DNA from: Sedimentitalea sp041224545
Lineage (GTDB): Bacteria; Pseudomonadota; Alphaproteobacteria; Rhodobacterales; Rhodobacteraceae
Direction of reading: 5' to 3'
DNA: 64,000 nucleotides
NCBI RefSeq assembly: GCF_041224545.1
Contig: NZ_JBGFGP010000166.1
Span: 248,001 to 312,000, forward strand
In this document: one piece after another, positions 25,121-34,191 of the stretch
How positions within the stretch are numbered: position 1 is the first letter of the stretch
How the letters are laid out: every line of letters begins with the position of its first letter
The notes under the pieces: generated by a model
The model's database searches: none
Told to the model about the DNA's origin: nothing
Seen by the model: only the letters and a program-made list of their open reading frames with translations
Made by a program: the position numbers and the translations under genes

Positions 25121-26266
25121 ATGAGCGAAAAACGGAGCATTTTCGAAGAGGTATCCGGCGAGGCGGCGGCGCGGCCCGCCGTTCAGCCCGGATTGATCGA
25201 CAAGGGACGCAGGGGCGCGCGCAAGGGCATTCGGCTGTGGTTGATGATCCTGTTCGCGCTGGTTGTCCTGATGATCGCGGTCGGCGGTCTCACGCGTCTC
25301 ACCGATAGCGGTCTTTCGATCACCGAATGGCGTCCTGTGACCGGGGCGCTGCCGCCGATGTCCGAGGCGGATTGGCAGGCCGAGTTCGACAAGTACAAGC
25401 AGATCGACGAATTCCGGGTTCAGAACCAATGGATGGACCTGTCGGATTTCAAGGAGATCTACTGGTGGGAATGGGGCCACCGGCAACTTGGCCGCGTGAT
25501 CGGCTTGGTCTGGGCTGTCGGTTTCCTCGGTTTCCTCGCCGCGCGGCAGATCCCGGCAGGGTGGACGGGTCGTCTGTTTCTTGTTGGTGTCCTTGGTGGA
25601 TTGCAGGGGGCGATCGGCTGGTGGATGGTGGCCTCGGGCGTCACGCAGGGCGAAGGCATGACCGATGTGGCAAGCTATCGGCTGGCGGTGCATCTGGGGC
25701 TGGCCTTTGTCATTCTCGGCGTGATCGGCTGGTTTGTGCTCCTGCTCGGTCGGGAAGAGCGCGAGTTGATGCAGGCGCGGCGCGCCAGGGAGGTCCGGTT
25801 GTTCGGGTTGTCCACGGGGCTTCTGCATTTCACCTTTCTGCAAATCCTGATCGGGGCACTGGTTGCGGGGATCGATGCGGGGCGCAGCTATACCGACTGG
25901 CCGCTGATGGGGGGGCAGTTTATCCCGCCCAACCCGTTCCTGTTCGAACCGCTGTGGCGGAATTTCTTTGAGAATCCGGGATTGGTGCAGTTCATGCACC
26001 GGATCACAGGTTATCTTTTGTTCCTGTTTACCGTCGTTGTCTGGCTGCGCGGGCGCAAAAGCGTCCATGAAGCCACGAGATTTGCGTTCAACGCGGTTTT
26101 TGCGGCGCTGTCGTTTCAGGTCGTTCTGGGTATCGTGACCGTCCTGTACGGTGCGCCCTGGCAGGTGGCGATCCTGCATCAGCTTGCGGCGGTCCTCGTC
26201 TGGACGCTGATCCTGCGCGCCCGCTTCCTGACCGCCTATCCCATTGCGACATCGGTGAGAGGATAA
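25121..26266 (+). CDS. ctaA: Heme A synthase (COX15/CtaA)
   Basis: A 381-residue polytopic protein that oxidises the methyl group of heme O to make heme A for cytochrome c oxidase. Family segments are VGGLTRLTDSGLSITEWRPVTGALPPMSEADW, EIYWWEWGHRQLGRVIG with the heme His, GLQGAIGWWMVASG, and the second-half VQFMHRITGYLL and ILHQLAAVLVW with further heme ligands. Eight TM helices are expected. The N-terminus is extended by about 35 cytosolic residues. The upstream open frame to 24998 overlaps trmJ and was rejected. The M32 peptidase gene starts 5 bases after its stop. Confidence 0.95.
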   Translation: MSEKRSIFEEVSGEAAARPAVQPGLIDKGRRGARKGIRLWLMILFALVVLMIAVGGLTRLTDSGLSITEWRPVTGALPPMSEADWQAEFDKYKQIDEFRVQNQWMDLSDFKEIYWWEWGHRQLGRVIGLVWAVGFLGFLAARQIPAGWTGRLFLVGVLGGLQGAIGWWMVASGVTQGEGMTDVASYRLAVHLGLAFVILGVIGWFVLLLGREERELMQARRAREVRLFGLSTGLLHFTFLQILIGALVAGIDAGRSYTDWPLMGGQFIPPNPFLFEPLWRNFFENPGLVQFMHRITGYLLFLFTVVVWLRGRKSVHEATRFAFNAVFAALSFQVVLGIVTVLYGAPWQVAILHQLAAVLVWTLILRARFLTAYPIATSVRG

Positions 26267-26271
26267 TCGAA

Positions 26272-27741
26272 ATGACCGCATTCGACTCTTTGATGGCGTT
26301 TCAGCGTGACACGTCCGCACTGGCGCAGGTTGCCGGGCGACTGGGCTGGGATCAGGAAACCATGATGCCACGCGGCGCAGCACAACAACGCGGCGTCGAA
26401 ATGGGCGCGATGGAAGCCATCCTACATGCCCGCCGCTCTGCCCCGCAGGTCGGCGAATGGCTGGCGAAGGCAGAGGCAAAGGGCCCCGTCGATGCCGCCC
26501 AGCTCCGCGAGATTCGCCGCGCCTACGAGCGGGCGAACAAGGTTCCCGCGGAATTGGCCGCGCGGATTGCGCGGGTGACGTCGGAAGCACAGGGCAAATG
26601 GGCGGCGGCGCGGGCGGACGAGGATGTCAGCGCGTTCCTTCCGGTCCTTGATGAGGTCGTCGCGCTCAAACGCGAGGAAGGTGCCGCGCTCGCGGATGGC
26701 GGCGATCTCTATGACGCCATGCTGGATGATTACGAGCCCGGCACTACCGGCGCACAGATTGCAACCATGTTCGATGCAATGCGCCCGCGTCTGGTCGATC
26801 TGCGGGCCGCAGTTCTCGAACGACCCCGACCCGGCGGTGTGACCGGCACGTTTGACGAGGCCCGGCAAATGGGGCTCAGCCGCGAGCTGGCCGAGGTGTT
26901 TGGTTATGACCTGAGCCGTGGACGCATCGACAAGGCGGTGCATCCGTTCAGTTCCGGCAGCGGTGCGGATGTCCGTATCACGACCCGCACCAGTGCGACC
27001 GATCCGTTCAACTGCATCTATTCGACGATCCACGAAGTCGGTCATGCGGGCTATGAACAGGGGATTGATCCGGACTATGCGCTGACGCCGCTGGGGCAGG
27101 GTGTGTCCATGGGCGTGCACGAAAGCCAGAGCCGCATCTATGAAAACCAGATCGGCCGCTCGCGCGCGTTTACCGGCTGGTTATACCAGCGGATGGTCGA
27201 GATCTTCGGGGCGTTCGGGATCGCCGATGCCGATGCGTTCTATGCCGCTGTCAACAGCGTCGAGAATGGCTATATCCGCACCGAGGCGGACGAGGTTCAA
27301 TATAACCTGCACATCATGCTGCGCTTTGATCTTGAGCGGGCGCTGATGTCGGGCGACCTCAGGGTGTCCGATCTGGAAGCCGCGTGGAACGACCGGTTCC
27401 TGGCGGATTTCGGCTATGCGGTCGACAGGCCCTCGAACGGGTGTTTGCAGGATGTGCATTGGTCGGTGGGCCTGTTCGGTTATTTCCCGACCTATTCGCT
27501 GGGCAATGTCTATGCCGGGTGCCTTCACCAGGCGTTGCGCGCCGCCGTCCCCGATCTCGATGCGCAACTGGCTGCGGGCGACACCTCGGGCGCGACCGGG
27601 TGGCTACGTGCTCAGGTGCAACGCCACGGCGGGCTTTATGCCCCACGCGAAGTGATCGAGAAAGCCAGCGGCATGACCCCGTCCGAGGCACCGCTGCTGG
27701 ACTATCTCGAGCGCAAGTTCTCGGACCTGTACGACCTCTGA
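26272..27741 (+). CDS. M32-family metallocarboxypeptidase
   Basis: A 489-residue zinc carboxypeptidase of the Taq-type M32 family (usual length about 500). The zinc motif HEVGH is at His254 (STIHEVGHAGYEQG), with the third ligand in the downstream ESQSR segment. The family strings DPFNCIYSTIHE, SMGVHESQSRIYENQIGR and YNLHIMLRFDLERALM are clear. It is probably cytosolic, acting in peptide turnover. It follows ctaA by 5 bases and converges with the aspartate aminotransferase gene. Confidence 0.95.
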   Translation: MTAFDSLMAFQRDTSALAQVAGRLGWDQETMMPRGAAQQRGVEMGAMEAILHARRSAPQVGEWLAKAEAKGPVDAAQLREIRRAYERANKVPAELAARIARVTSEAQGKWAAARADEDVSAFLPVLDEVVALKREEGAALADGGDLYDAMLDDYEPGTTGAQIATMFDAMRPRLVDLRAAVLERPRPGGVTGTFDEARQMGLSRELAEVFGYDLSRGRIDKAVHPFSSGSGADVRITTRTSATDPFNCIYSTIHEVGHAGYEQGIDPDYALTPLGQGVSMGVHESQSRIYENQIGRSRAFTGWLYQRMVEIFGAFGIADADAFYAAVNSVENGYIRTEADEVQYNLHIMLRFDLERALMSGDLRVSDLEAAWNDRFLADFGYAVDRPSNGCLQDVHWSVGLFGYFPTYSLGNVYAGCLHQALRAAVPDLDAQLAAGDTSGATGWLRAQVQRHGGLYAPREVIEKASGMTPSEAPLLDYLERKFSDLYDL

Positions 27742-27760
27742 GCGTCGCCGCGCAAGCCGG

Positions 27761-28963
27761 TCAGGTCAGGGAGGCGCAGAAGGTCTGGATGCGGGTGCAG
27801 GCGTCTTTCAGAGCCTCGTCCGCGGTCGCATAGCTGACCCGGAAATTCGGGCTGAGACCGAAGGCCGCTCCGAAAACAACGGCGACGCCCACGTCGTCCA
27901 GCAACGCGGTTGCAAAGGTTTCGTCATCCTTGATCACCACGCCCGAGGGGGTTGTCTTGCCGATCAGCCCGGCAATGGACGGATAGACATAAAACGCGCC
28001 TTCGGGGGTGGGGCAGGTGATGCCCTCGATCTCCGAGAGCATCGACACCACCAGATCGCGGCGGCGTTTGAAGATCTTGTTGTTCGGGGCAAGGAAATCC
28101 TGTGGCCCGTTCAGCGCCTCGACGGCCGCCCATTGGCTGATTGAGCAGGGGTTCGACGTGCTCTGGCTCTGGATCTTGCGCATGGCCGCGATCAGCTGCG
28201 CGGGACCGGCGGCATAGCCAATCCGCCAGCCGGTCATCGCATAGGCCTTGCTGACGCCATTGCAGGTCAGGGTCCGTTCATAGAGGCGGGGCTCGACCTC
28301 GGCAGGGGTGCAGAATTCGAACCCGTCATAGGCGAGGTGTTCGTACATGTCGTCGGTCATCACCCAGACATGGGGGTGACGCATCAAAACATCGGTCAGG
28401 GCCCCGAGTTCGTCGCGCGAGTATCCCGCGCCCGTCGGGTTCGAGGGCGAGTTGAAGATGAACCATTTGGTCCTGGGGGTAATCGCCGCCTCGAGCTGAT
28501 CCGGGGTCAGCTTGAAATCGTTTTGCAGCGACGCTTCGGCGATCACCGGAGTGCCGCCCGCCAGCAGAACCATGTCCGGATAGCTTACCCAATAGGGCGC
28601 GGGGATCACCACCTCGTCACCTGGATCCAGCGTCGCCATCAGGGCGTTGTAGAGGATCTGCTTGCCGCCGGTTGCGACGCTGACCTGCTCTGGCGCATAG
28701 GTCAGCCCGTTGTCGCGCAGGAACTTGGCGCAGATGGCCTGTTTCAAATCTGCAAGCCCGTCAACGGCGGTATATTTGGTCTTGCCTTCCTGAATCGCGC
28801 GTATACCGGCGGCCTTGATGTTCTCGGGCGTGTCGAAATCAGGCTCTCCCGCACCAAGACCGATGACATCGCGCCCGGCGGCCTTCAGCTCTTGTGCCTT
28901 GTTGCTGACGGCGATGGTCGGAGATGGTTTGACACGCGACAATGTCGCAGACAGGAAACTCAT
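27761..28963 (-). CDS. aspC: Aspartate aminotransferase, class I (PLP)
   Basis: A 400-residue class Ib aminotransferase that interconverts aspartate/oxaloacetate and glutamate/2-oxoglutarate. It starts with MSFLSATLSRVKPSPTIAVSNKAQEL. PLP is held by the lysine in NGVSKAYAMTGWRIGY, with FNSPSNPTGAGYSRDEL and a C-terminal FRVSYAT arginine segment for the substrate carboxylate. In alphaproteobacteria this subgroup may also act on prephenate. The upstream ATG at 29044 adds a non-conserved leader and was rejected. It is divergent from the XRE regulator gene. Confidence 0.95.
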   Translation of the reverse strand: MSFLSATLSRVKPSPTIAVSNKAQELKAAGRDVIGLGAGEPDFDTPENIKAAGIRAIQEGKTKYTAVDGLADLKQAICAKFLRDNGLTYAPEQVSVATGGKQILYNALMATLDPGDEVVIPAPYWVSYPDMVLLAGGTPVIAEASLQNDFKLTPDQLEAAITPRTKWFIFNSPSNPTGAGYSRDELGALTDVLMRHPHVWVMTDDMYEHLAYDGFEFCTPAEVEPRLYERTLTCNGVSKAYAMTGWRIGYAAGPAQLIAAMRKIQSQSTSNPCSISQWAAVEALNGPQDFLAPNNKIFKRRRDLVVSMLSEIEGITCPTPEGAFYVYPSIAGLIGKTTPSGVVIKDDETFATALLDDVGVAVVFGAAFGLSPNFRVSYATADEALKDACTRIQTFCASLT

Positions 28964-29056
28964 GGCGGCCTCGGTTTGAATGTTTGTCGCGACTGTCATA
29001 GGTTGCGCCCCACAGCCGATCAAGCAGGTTTCAACGCGACTCATGGGAGAGCGACA

Positions 29057-29449
29057 ATGAACGATCTAGACACCGACTGGTATGGCCCCGATTCAGCGAC
29101 ATTCGGTGATCGCGTCGCCGGTGCGCGCGAGGCGGCCGACATGAGCCAGGCAGAGCTGGCGCGGCGGCTGGGCGTCAAGAAAGCGACATTGATCGGTTGG
29201 GAAGATGACATCTCCGAACCGCGTGCGAACCGGCTGTCGATGCTGGCGGGCTTACTGAACGTCTCGATCAAATGGCTGCTGACGGGCGAGGGCGAAGGCC
29301 CGTCGGCACCGGATGAACTGACGGTCGGTGACGATTTCGCCGGCGTTCTGGCGGAACTCCGGGAAATTCGCGCCGTGATGCGAACCAATGCCGAACGCAC
29401 CGCGCGGTTGGAGAAAAGGCTGCGCCAGCTTGTGCAGGACCGTCGATGA
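29057..29449 (+). CDS. XRE-family HTH regulator
   Basis: A 130-residue regulator with an HTH_3 domain at about residues 17-72 (VAGAREAADMSQAELARRLGVKKATLIGWEDD) and a helical C-terminus (FAGVLAELREIRAVMRTNAERTARLEKRL) that looks like a coiled-coil dimer helix. The start at 29057 gives a proper N-terminus; the open frame to 28337 is an antisense shadow of aspC. It overlaps sdhE by 4 bases (ATGA), suggesting the two are coexpressed. Its targets are unknown. Confidence 0.85.
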   Translation: MNDLDTDWYGPDSATFGDRVAGAREAADMSQAELARRLGVKKATLIGWEDDISEPRANRLSMLAGLLNVSIKWLLTGEGEGPSAPDELTVGDDFAGVLAELREIRAVMRTNAERTARLEKRLRQLVQDRR

Positions 29450-29703
29450 CCGAGCTGCGCGAGACCCGGATCAGGCGTCTCAGGATGCGCTCGATGCGGC
29501 GCGGGATCAAGGAAATGGACCTGATCCTGAGCGCCTATGCAGCGTCCAGCCTCGCGCATATGAGCACGGAACAGCTTGATCTCTACGATGCGCTGCTCGA
29601 AGAGAACGATCAGGACCTCTATCAATGGGTCACCGGGCAGGCCGCGACGCCGCCGGCATTCGCGGATCTTGTCGGTGAAATAGCGCAAACCTTTCAGAAC
29701 TGA
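29446..29703 (+). CDS. sdhE: FAD assembly factor SdhE
   Basis: An 85-residue Sdh5/SdhE protein that promotes covalent flavinylation of succinate dehydrogenase. The RGxxE signature is present as RRGIKEMDLIL, with the family's L-x-E-x-x-D surface DALLEENDQDLYQWVTGQ. It overlaps the XRE gene stop by 4 bases. The sdh genes are not in the window. Confidence 0.92.
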   Translation: MTELRETRIRRLRMRSMRRGIKEMDLILSAYAASSLAHMSTEQLDLYDALLEENDQDLYQWVTGQAATPPAFADLVGEIAQTFQN

Positions 29704-29778
29704 GGCAAATTCGGTTTAACAGATTATTCGGGTTTTATCGCCACTCTCTGACCCAAGCAGTTCGAGTCGGAGAGACGG

Positions 29779-30276
29779 ATGAGTATGGAAATGCATGTAG
29801 GCCCGGTTGCCCAAAAGGGGTTCATGACCGGATATCTGGAAGCGCTGGCGCTGGTCGAACGGCTGCACCGGTTGTTGCTCGACGTGATCAAGGATGAATT
29901 CGAACGTGTCGGTGTTCTCGAGATCAACGCGGTTCAGGCTTTGTTGTTGTTCAACATCGGCGAGAACGAGGTCACGGCGGGCGAATTGAAAACACGCGGC
30001 TACTATCAGGGCAGCAATGTCAGCTATAATCTCAAGAAGCTGGTCGAAATGGGATACATGCATCATCAACGCTGCGAAATCGACCGCCGCTCGGTCCGTG
30101 TCAAGCTGACGGCGCGTGGCCGGGAGGTGCGCGAAATCGTGGCGACCCTGTTCGCGCGCCATGCCGAAGGGCTGGAAGGGCGCGGGGTGATCGATGCCGA
30201 CGGTATCGAGGGCATCACCACGTCGCTCAAGCGTGTCGAGAGGTATTGGACGGACCAGATCCGGTACATCTACTGA
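29779..30276 (+). CDS. MarR-family transcriptional regulator (LdtR-like)
   Basis: A 165-residue winged-helix protein with an N-terminal dimer helix, an HTH at about residues 65-95 (AGELKTRGYYQGSNVSYNLKKLVEMGYMH) and a wing (CEIDRRSVRVKLTARG). The pattern GYYQGSNVSYNLKKL is what I associate with LdtR-type regulators of alphaproteobacteria, which control envelope and stress genes. It has a 75-base upstream gap after sdhE. Ligand and targets are unknown. Confidence 0.85.
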   Translation: MSMEMHVGPVAQKGFMTGYLEALALVERLHRLLLDVIKDEFERVGVLEINAVQALLLFNIGENEVTAGELKTRGYYQGSNVSYNLKKLVEMGYMHHQRCEIDRRSVRVKLTARGREVREIVATLFARHAEGLEGRGVIDADGIEGITTSLKRVERYWTDQIRYIY

Positions 30277-30683
30277 AACGGCAGGCAGAAACGGTGTAGG
30301 TCGGGCCTGCCGTAGAAGGGCGAACTCCAAGGGCGCGTGATTACCGGAGCTCTCCGTCTTGGCAAGTTGCCAGAGCGCTGCCCCTGACGCCGGTTGCTTC
30401 ATTTCCGCTCTTTGCTGCTCTTGGCCCTGCCTTGCACCGACGGGTGGCGGACCTGACACATCCAGCATGATCTGCCGCGTTGAACCTTTGATGTCAGGCA
30501 GCCTCAGGGGCATCAGGCTTGTTGCGAAGCGGTGGCTCGGCAGAGGCGGTTTTCGACCATGAACGACGCAGGCAGCGCCCGACCGGACAAATCGTTCCTG
30601 ACAAACCCGACTGAAATTCGCCGACTGCCACTGGCACCTGCTGGCGCTCTCGCCTAAGAGGGGGAGCAGCAGGAGCAGTCGAC
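30277..30683 (+). other. 407-bp region without a convincing gene
   Basis: A hairpin with a perfect 9-bp stem (ACGGCAGGC at 30278-30286 with GCCTGCCGT at 30305-30313) follows the MarR stop; no T-run follows it. The rest holds only short open frames without family likeness on either strand. Base composition is like the genes around it, so it may be the decayed remains of a gene. The phosphatase ribosome site (GAGCAGGAGCAG) ends the region. Confidence 0.35.
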
Positions 30684-31334
30684 ATGTCCCACATCACTCT
30701 CATTCGTCACGGTCAGGCCAATACAGGCGCGCGGGATGAAGCCGAATACGACCGGCTCAGTGAATTGGGACATCAGCAAGCCGTCTGGCTGGGTGATTAC
30801 CTGAAATCATGCGGCAGCCATCACCCGCGACTTTACAGCGGTACACTGACCCGTCACATCGAAACGGCGCAGGATATGGACCTGGGCGATGCGGTGCGGG
30901 ACGAACGGCTCAACGAGCTTGAGTACTTCACGCTGTCGCAATTGCTGCAAGAGCAGCACGGGGTCGACATCCCGCAGGAGCGCGAGGGGTTCATCAGCCA
31001 TTTGCCCAGGGTTTTCACAGCCTGGGAGCAAGACGAGCTCGAAGGCGCGCCGGAGCGATTTGCGGCCTTTGAGGCGCGTGTCGCCGATGCCCTGCGCGAC
31101 ATCGCCGATGGCAGTGGGCCGGCGCTCGTGGTGACGTCGGGCGGCTTGATCGCCATCGCCCTGCGCCGGCTTCTGGAGCTCAACATGTCGGCAACCGCCC
31201 GCGTGGCGCTCGCGATCATGAACACGTCGATGCATCGTCTCTTCCCGATCGGCGCACATCTCAGCCCGGTGCTGTTCAACGCCGTTCCGCATCTTGATAC
31301 ACCTGACCGGCAGTTTGCCCAGACCCACTTCTAG
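30684..31334 (+). CDS. Histidine phosphatase family protein
   Basis: A 216-residue phosphoglycerate-mutase-like protein. The catalytic RHG motif is ITLIRHGQANTG at residues 4-14 (His9), with arginine in YSGTLTRHIETA and the second His near ALVVTSGGLIAIAL where the usual H is replaced (SGG in place of SHG), so catalysis may be altered. Substrate unknown. It is followed after 11 bases by a GST gene and the saccharopine dehydrogenases, and the four genes run in one direction with short gaps. Confidence 0.85.
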   Translation: MSHITLIRHGQANTGARDEAEYDRLSELGHQQAVWLGDYLKSCGSHHPRLYSGTLTRHIETAQDMDLGDAVRDERLNELEYFTLSQLLQEQHGVDIPQEREGFISHLPRVFTAWEQDELEGAPERFAAFEARVADALRDIADGSGPALVVTSGGLIAIALRRLLELNMSATARVALAIMNTSMHRLFPIGAHLSPVLFNAVPHLDTPDRQFAQTHF

Positions 31335-31345
31335 AAAGAGCGAGG

Positions 31346-31963
31346 ATGCTGAAGCTTTATTACACGCCGGGGACGATCTCGATTGCAACGGCCATCGCCC
31401 TGCATGAGGCAGAACTCCCATTCGAGGCGGTCAAGGTGGATTTCGCCACCGCAGAGCAGACCGGGGCCGATTATCTCGGTATCAACCCCAAGGGGCGGGT
31501 GCCCGCGCTGGTCACCGAACAGGGTGTCCTGACCGAAACCGGCGCTTTGCTGGAATATGTCGCGGCGCGCGCCCCGGCGGCCGGGCTGATTCCGCAGGAT
31601 GCGTTTCTGGCGGCGAAAATGCGCGAGGTCATGTTCTATCTGGCGTCGACCATGCATGTGAATCATGCCCATCGCCTGCGCGGCAGCCGCTGGGCCACGA
31701 GACAGGAGTCGTTTGACGACATGGCCGCCAAGGTTCCCGACACCATGACGGCGAGCGCGGACTATATCGAACAACATGGTCTTGCCGGTCCCTATGTGCT
31801 GGGCGAGGCCTTCAGCATCGCCGACCCCTATCTTTTCGTGGTCTGTTCGTGGCTGAATGGCGATGGGGTCGATGTGTTGCGCTATGACAGGATCACGGCA
31901 TTCATGCAGGCCATGAACGCCCGGTCGTCGGTGCAGGACGCGCGCGCCAAAGGTATGATCTGA
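31346..31963 (+). CDS. Glutathione S-transferase
   Basis: A 205-residue GST. The N-terminal thioredoxin-like domain has KLYYTPGTISIATAIALHEAELPFE and NPKGRVPALV, followed by the gamma-Glu-binding LTETGALLEY (Glu-Thr). The C-terminal all-helical domain (LGEAFSIADPYLFVVCSWL) matches beta-class bacterial GSTs. Substrate unknown. It starts 11 bases after the phosphatase and precedes the saccharopine dehydrogenase genes by 12 bases, so it is probably cotranscribed with them. Confidence 0.9.
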   Translation: MLKLYYTPGTISIATAIALHEAELPFEAVKVDFATAEQTGADYLGINPKGRVPALVTEQGVLTETGALLEYVAARAPAAGLIPQDAFLAAKMREVMFYLASTMHVNHAHRLRGSRWATRQESFDDMAAKVPDTMTASADYIEQHGLAGPYVLGEAFSIADPYLFVVCSWLNGDGVDVLRYDRITAFMQAMNARSSVQDARAKGMI

Positions 31964-31975
31964 GGGAAAATTGTC

Positions 31976-33031
31976 ATGACACATCTGTGGGTGCGGGCCG
32001 AACAACGGGATAACGAGGAACGTGTCGGTCTGACACCGGACGGCGCGGCGCGGCTGATCGATGCGGGAATGCAGGTAACGGTCGAGGAAAGTTCGTTTCG
32101 CGCCATCCCCATCCAAGGGTATCGCGATGCCGGTTGCGAGATCGCGGCAGAGAACAGCTGGCCCGGCGCGCCCGCTGACGCGATCATATTCGGTCTCAAG
32201 GAACTGCCTGATGACGGCACGCCGCTGACGCACCGGCATATCCTGTTCGGTCACGCGTTCAAGGGCCAGCCTGCCGGGCGGGTCCTGTTGAAACGGTTCA
32301 AGGCCGGTGGCGGTACGCTCTATGATCTGGAATATCTGGTGGACGAGAGCGGGCGGCGCGTGGCGGCGTTCGGCTATTGGGCCGGGTTCGCCGGTGCGGC
32401 GGTTGCGCTCAAATGCTGGGCGGCACAGCGGCGCGGCGGGATTGCAGGTCCGGTATCGACCTATGCCAGCTCGCAGGCCTTGCGCGATGAACTGTCGGCA
32501 GAGCTTGCGGCAATCGGGACGTCACGGCCCAAGGCGCTGGTGATCGGCGCCCTTGGTCGGGTGGGGACGGGCGCCGCCGATCTGTGTGCAGCGATGGACG
32601 TCGAGGTGACCAAGTGGGACATGCAGGAAACCAGCCATGGCGGACCGTTTCCCGAGGTTCTGGATCACGATATTTTCCTGAACTGCATCCTCGCACGTCC
32701 CGACACGCCGGTATTTGTGCCCGCCATTGCCAAGACAGCGCCGCGTCGGCTGAGCGTGATCGGTGACATTGCCTGTGATCCGGACAGCGTGTTTTCTCCG
32801 ATCAAGGTCTATGATCGCACGACCACATGGGACGAACCGGCGCTGCGGGTTCAGGATGTGCCGGTGCTGGATGTCACCGCGATCGACAACCTGCCGTCGC
32901 TGCTGCCGGTCGAAAGCTCGCAGGATTATGCGCGGCAATTGCTGCCGTCGCTGCTGAGCCTTGATGACCTCGAAGGCGGTGTCTGGGGCCGTGCCAGGGC
33001 GACATTCAACGATCACATACGAGGACTTTGA
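31976..33031 (+). CDS. Saccharopine dehydrogenase, L-lysine-forming type (LYS1-like)
   Basis: A 351-residue dehydrogenase related to alanine dehydrogenase and fungal Lys1. The N-terminal substrate domain (LWVRAEQRDNEERVGLTPDGAARLIDAG) is followed by the NAD-binding domain (KALVIGALGRVGTGAADLC, about 184-202). Key residues KEL (FGLKELP) and HILFGHAFKGQ are visible. It interconverts lysine plus 2-oxoglutarate and saccharopine. Together with the next gene, 3 bases later, it would form a two-enzyme saccharopine pathway; in bacteria this is expected to degrade lysine or to handle its intermediates. Confidence 0.9.
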   Translation: MTHLWVRAEQRDNEERVGLTPDGAARLIDAGMQVTVEESSFRAIPIQGYRDAGCEIAAENSWPGAPADAIIFGLKELPDDGTPLTHRHILFGHAFKGQPAGRVLLKRFKAGGGTLYDLEYLVDESGRRVAAFGYWAGFAGAAVALKCWAAQRRGGIAGPVSTYASSQALRDELSAELAAIGTSRPKALVIGALGRVGTGAADLCAAMDVEVTKWDMQETSHGGPFPEVLDHDIFLNCILARPDTPVFVPAIAKTAPRRLSVIGDIACDPDSVFSPIKVYDRTTTWDEPALRVQDVPVLDVTAIDNLPSLLPVESSQDYARQLLPSLLSLDDLEGGVWGRARATFNDHIRGL

Positions 33032-33034
33032 GAG

Positions 33035-34171
33035 ATGACAATTCACTGGTGTGGCACGGGTCTTTCCGCTGTTCCCGGCCTGCGCCGTCTGCTCGAGGCG
33101 GGGCACGATATCACGGTCTGGAACCGTACCACGGACAAGGCGCAGGCGGCGGTGGGCGACCTGACGCAACGGATCCACGCGTTTGACATCACCGCTCTGG
33201 AGGCGCAGCTTGCCGCCGGCGACGTGATCGTATCGATGCTGCCCGGTGACTGGCATGTGCCGCTGGCAGAACTGGCGATCGCGCATCGGGCACATTTCGT
33301 GAGTTCGTCCTATATCGCGCCGGAGATGCGCGCTCTGGATCAATCGGCACGCGCCGCCGGGGTGGCTCTGGTCAATGAGGTGGGGCTCGATCCGGGTATC
33401 GACCACCTGATGGCGCACAGCCTGATGGATGATTATCGCGGATCGGACAGGTTTGATGCCGCCAATCACCTCAGCTTCATTTCCTATTGCGGCGGCGTGC
33501 CCAAGCGGGCGAACGCGTTCCGCTACAAATTCAGCTGGTCGCCGCTCGGCGTGCTCAAGGCGCTGCGCTCGCCCAGCCGGTCGATCCGCTCTTACACCGA
33601 ATTGCAGGTCGCGCGCCCGTGGGACGCGATCAGCAGCTATGACGCCCCGTTGCCTGTGCCGGAAACATTCGAAGTTTATCCCAATCGCGACAGCCTGCCG
33701 TTCATGGCGCAATACGGGTTCGACGCGGACTGGACGGTCAGGGAATTCGTGCGCGGTACCCTGCGGCTGAACGGCTGGGCCGAGGCCTGGAAGGACGTGT
33801 TCGCCGAGGTTGAAACCCTGTCGGGTGCCGAGGGCGATGCCCGTCTAAAGGACATGTCGGATCAGTTCTGGGCCGAGCACGCGTATGACGATGGCGAGCC
33901 GGACAGGGTTGTGTTGTGCGTCAGCCTCAAGGCAGAACAGGACGGGGCCGTCGTCTGGCACAAGACCTACGTGATGGACGCATGGGGGGACGCCCGCGGT
34001 ACGGCCATGGCGCGCCTGGTGTCGATCCCGGTCTCGCTTGCCATCGAGGCGGTGCTGGATGGTGAAATCGGTGCCGGCGTGCATGCCGCGCCCAGCGATC
34101 CCCGGCTCGTTGACCGCTGGATGGCAGAGGTCGGCAAGCTGGCGCAGCATCTGGAGATCGTGGAGCACTGA
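33035..34171 (+). CDS. Saccharopine dehydrogenase, L-glutamate-forming type (LYS9-like)
   Basis: A 378-residue protein of the saccharopine dehydrogenase/homospermidine synthase family. The NAD(P)-binding start reads IHWCGTGLSAVPGLRRLLEAGHDITVWNRT, with the substrate domain motif NEVGLDPGIDHLMAHSLMDD and SYCGGVPKRANAFRYKFSWSP. It would cleave saccharopine to glutamate and aminoadipate semialdehyde. The first Gly-rich loop is GTGLSAV rather than GAGxVG, which is a deviation. The start is 3 bases after the LYS1-like stop, so the two enzymes are made together. Confidence 0.9.
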   Translation: MTIHWCGTGLSAVPGLRRLLEAGHDITVWNRTTDKAQAAVGDLTQRIHAFDITALEAQLAAGDVIVSMLPGDWHVPLAELAIAHRAHFVSSSYIAPEMRALDQSARAAGVALVNEVGLDPGIDHLMAHSLMDDYRGSDRFDAANHLSFISYCGGVPKRANAFRYKFSWSPLGVLKALRSPSRSIRSYTELQVARPWDAISSYDAPLPVPETFEVYPNRDSLPFMAQYGFDADWTVREFVRGTLRLNGWAEAWKDVFAEVETLSGAEGDARLKDMSDQFWAEHAYDDGEPDRVVLCVSLKAEQDGAVVWHKTYVMDAWGDARGTAMARLVSIPVSLAIEAVLDGEIGAGVHAAPSDPRLVDRWMAEVGKLAQHLEIVEH

Positions 34172-34191
34172 TCCGAGCGGCGCGCAGCCGG

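Noticed and set aside
30359..30562. 67-codon plus-strand frame in the 30.3-30.7 kb gap
   Set aside because: Cys-rich low-likeness peptide without a good ribosome site; left as non-coding region.
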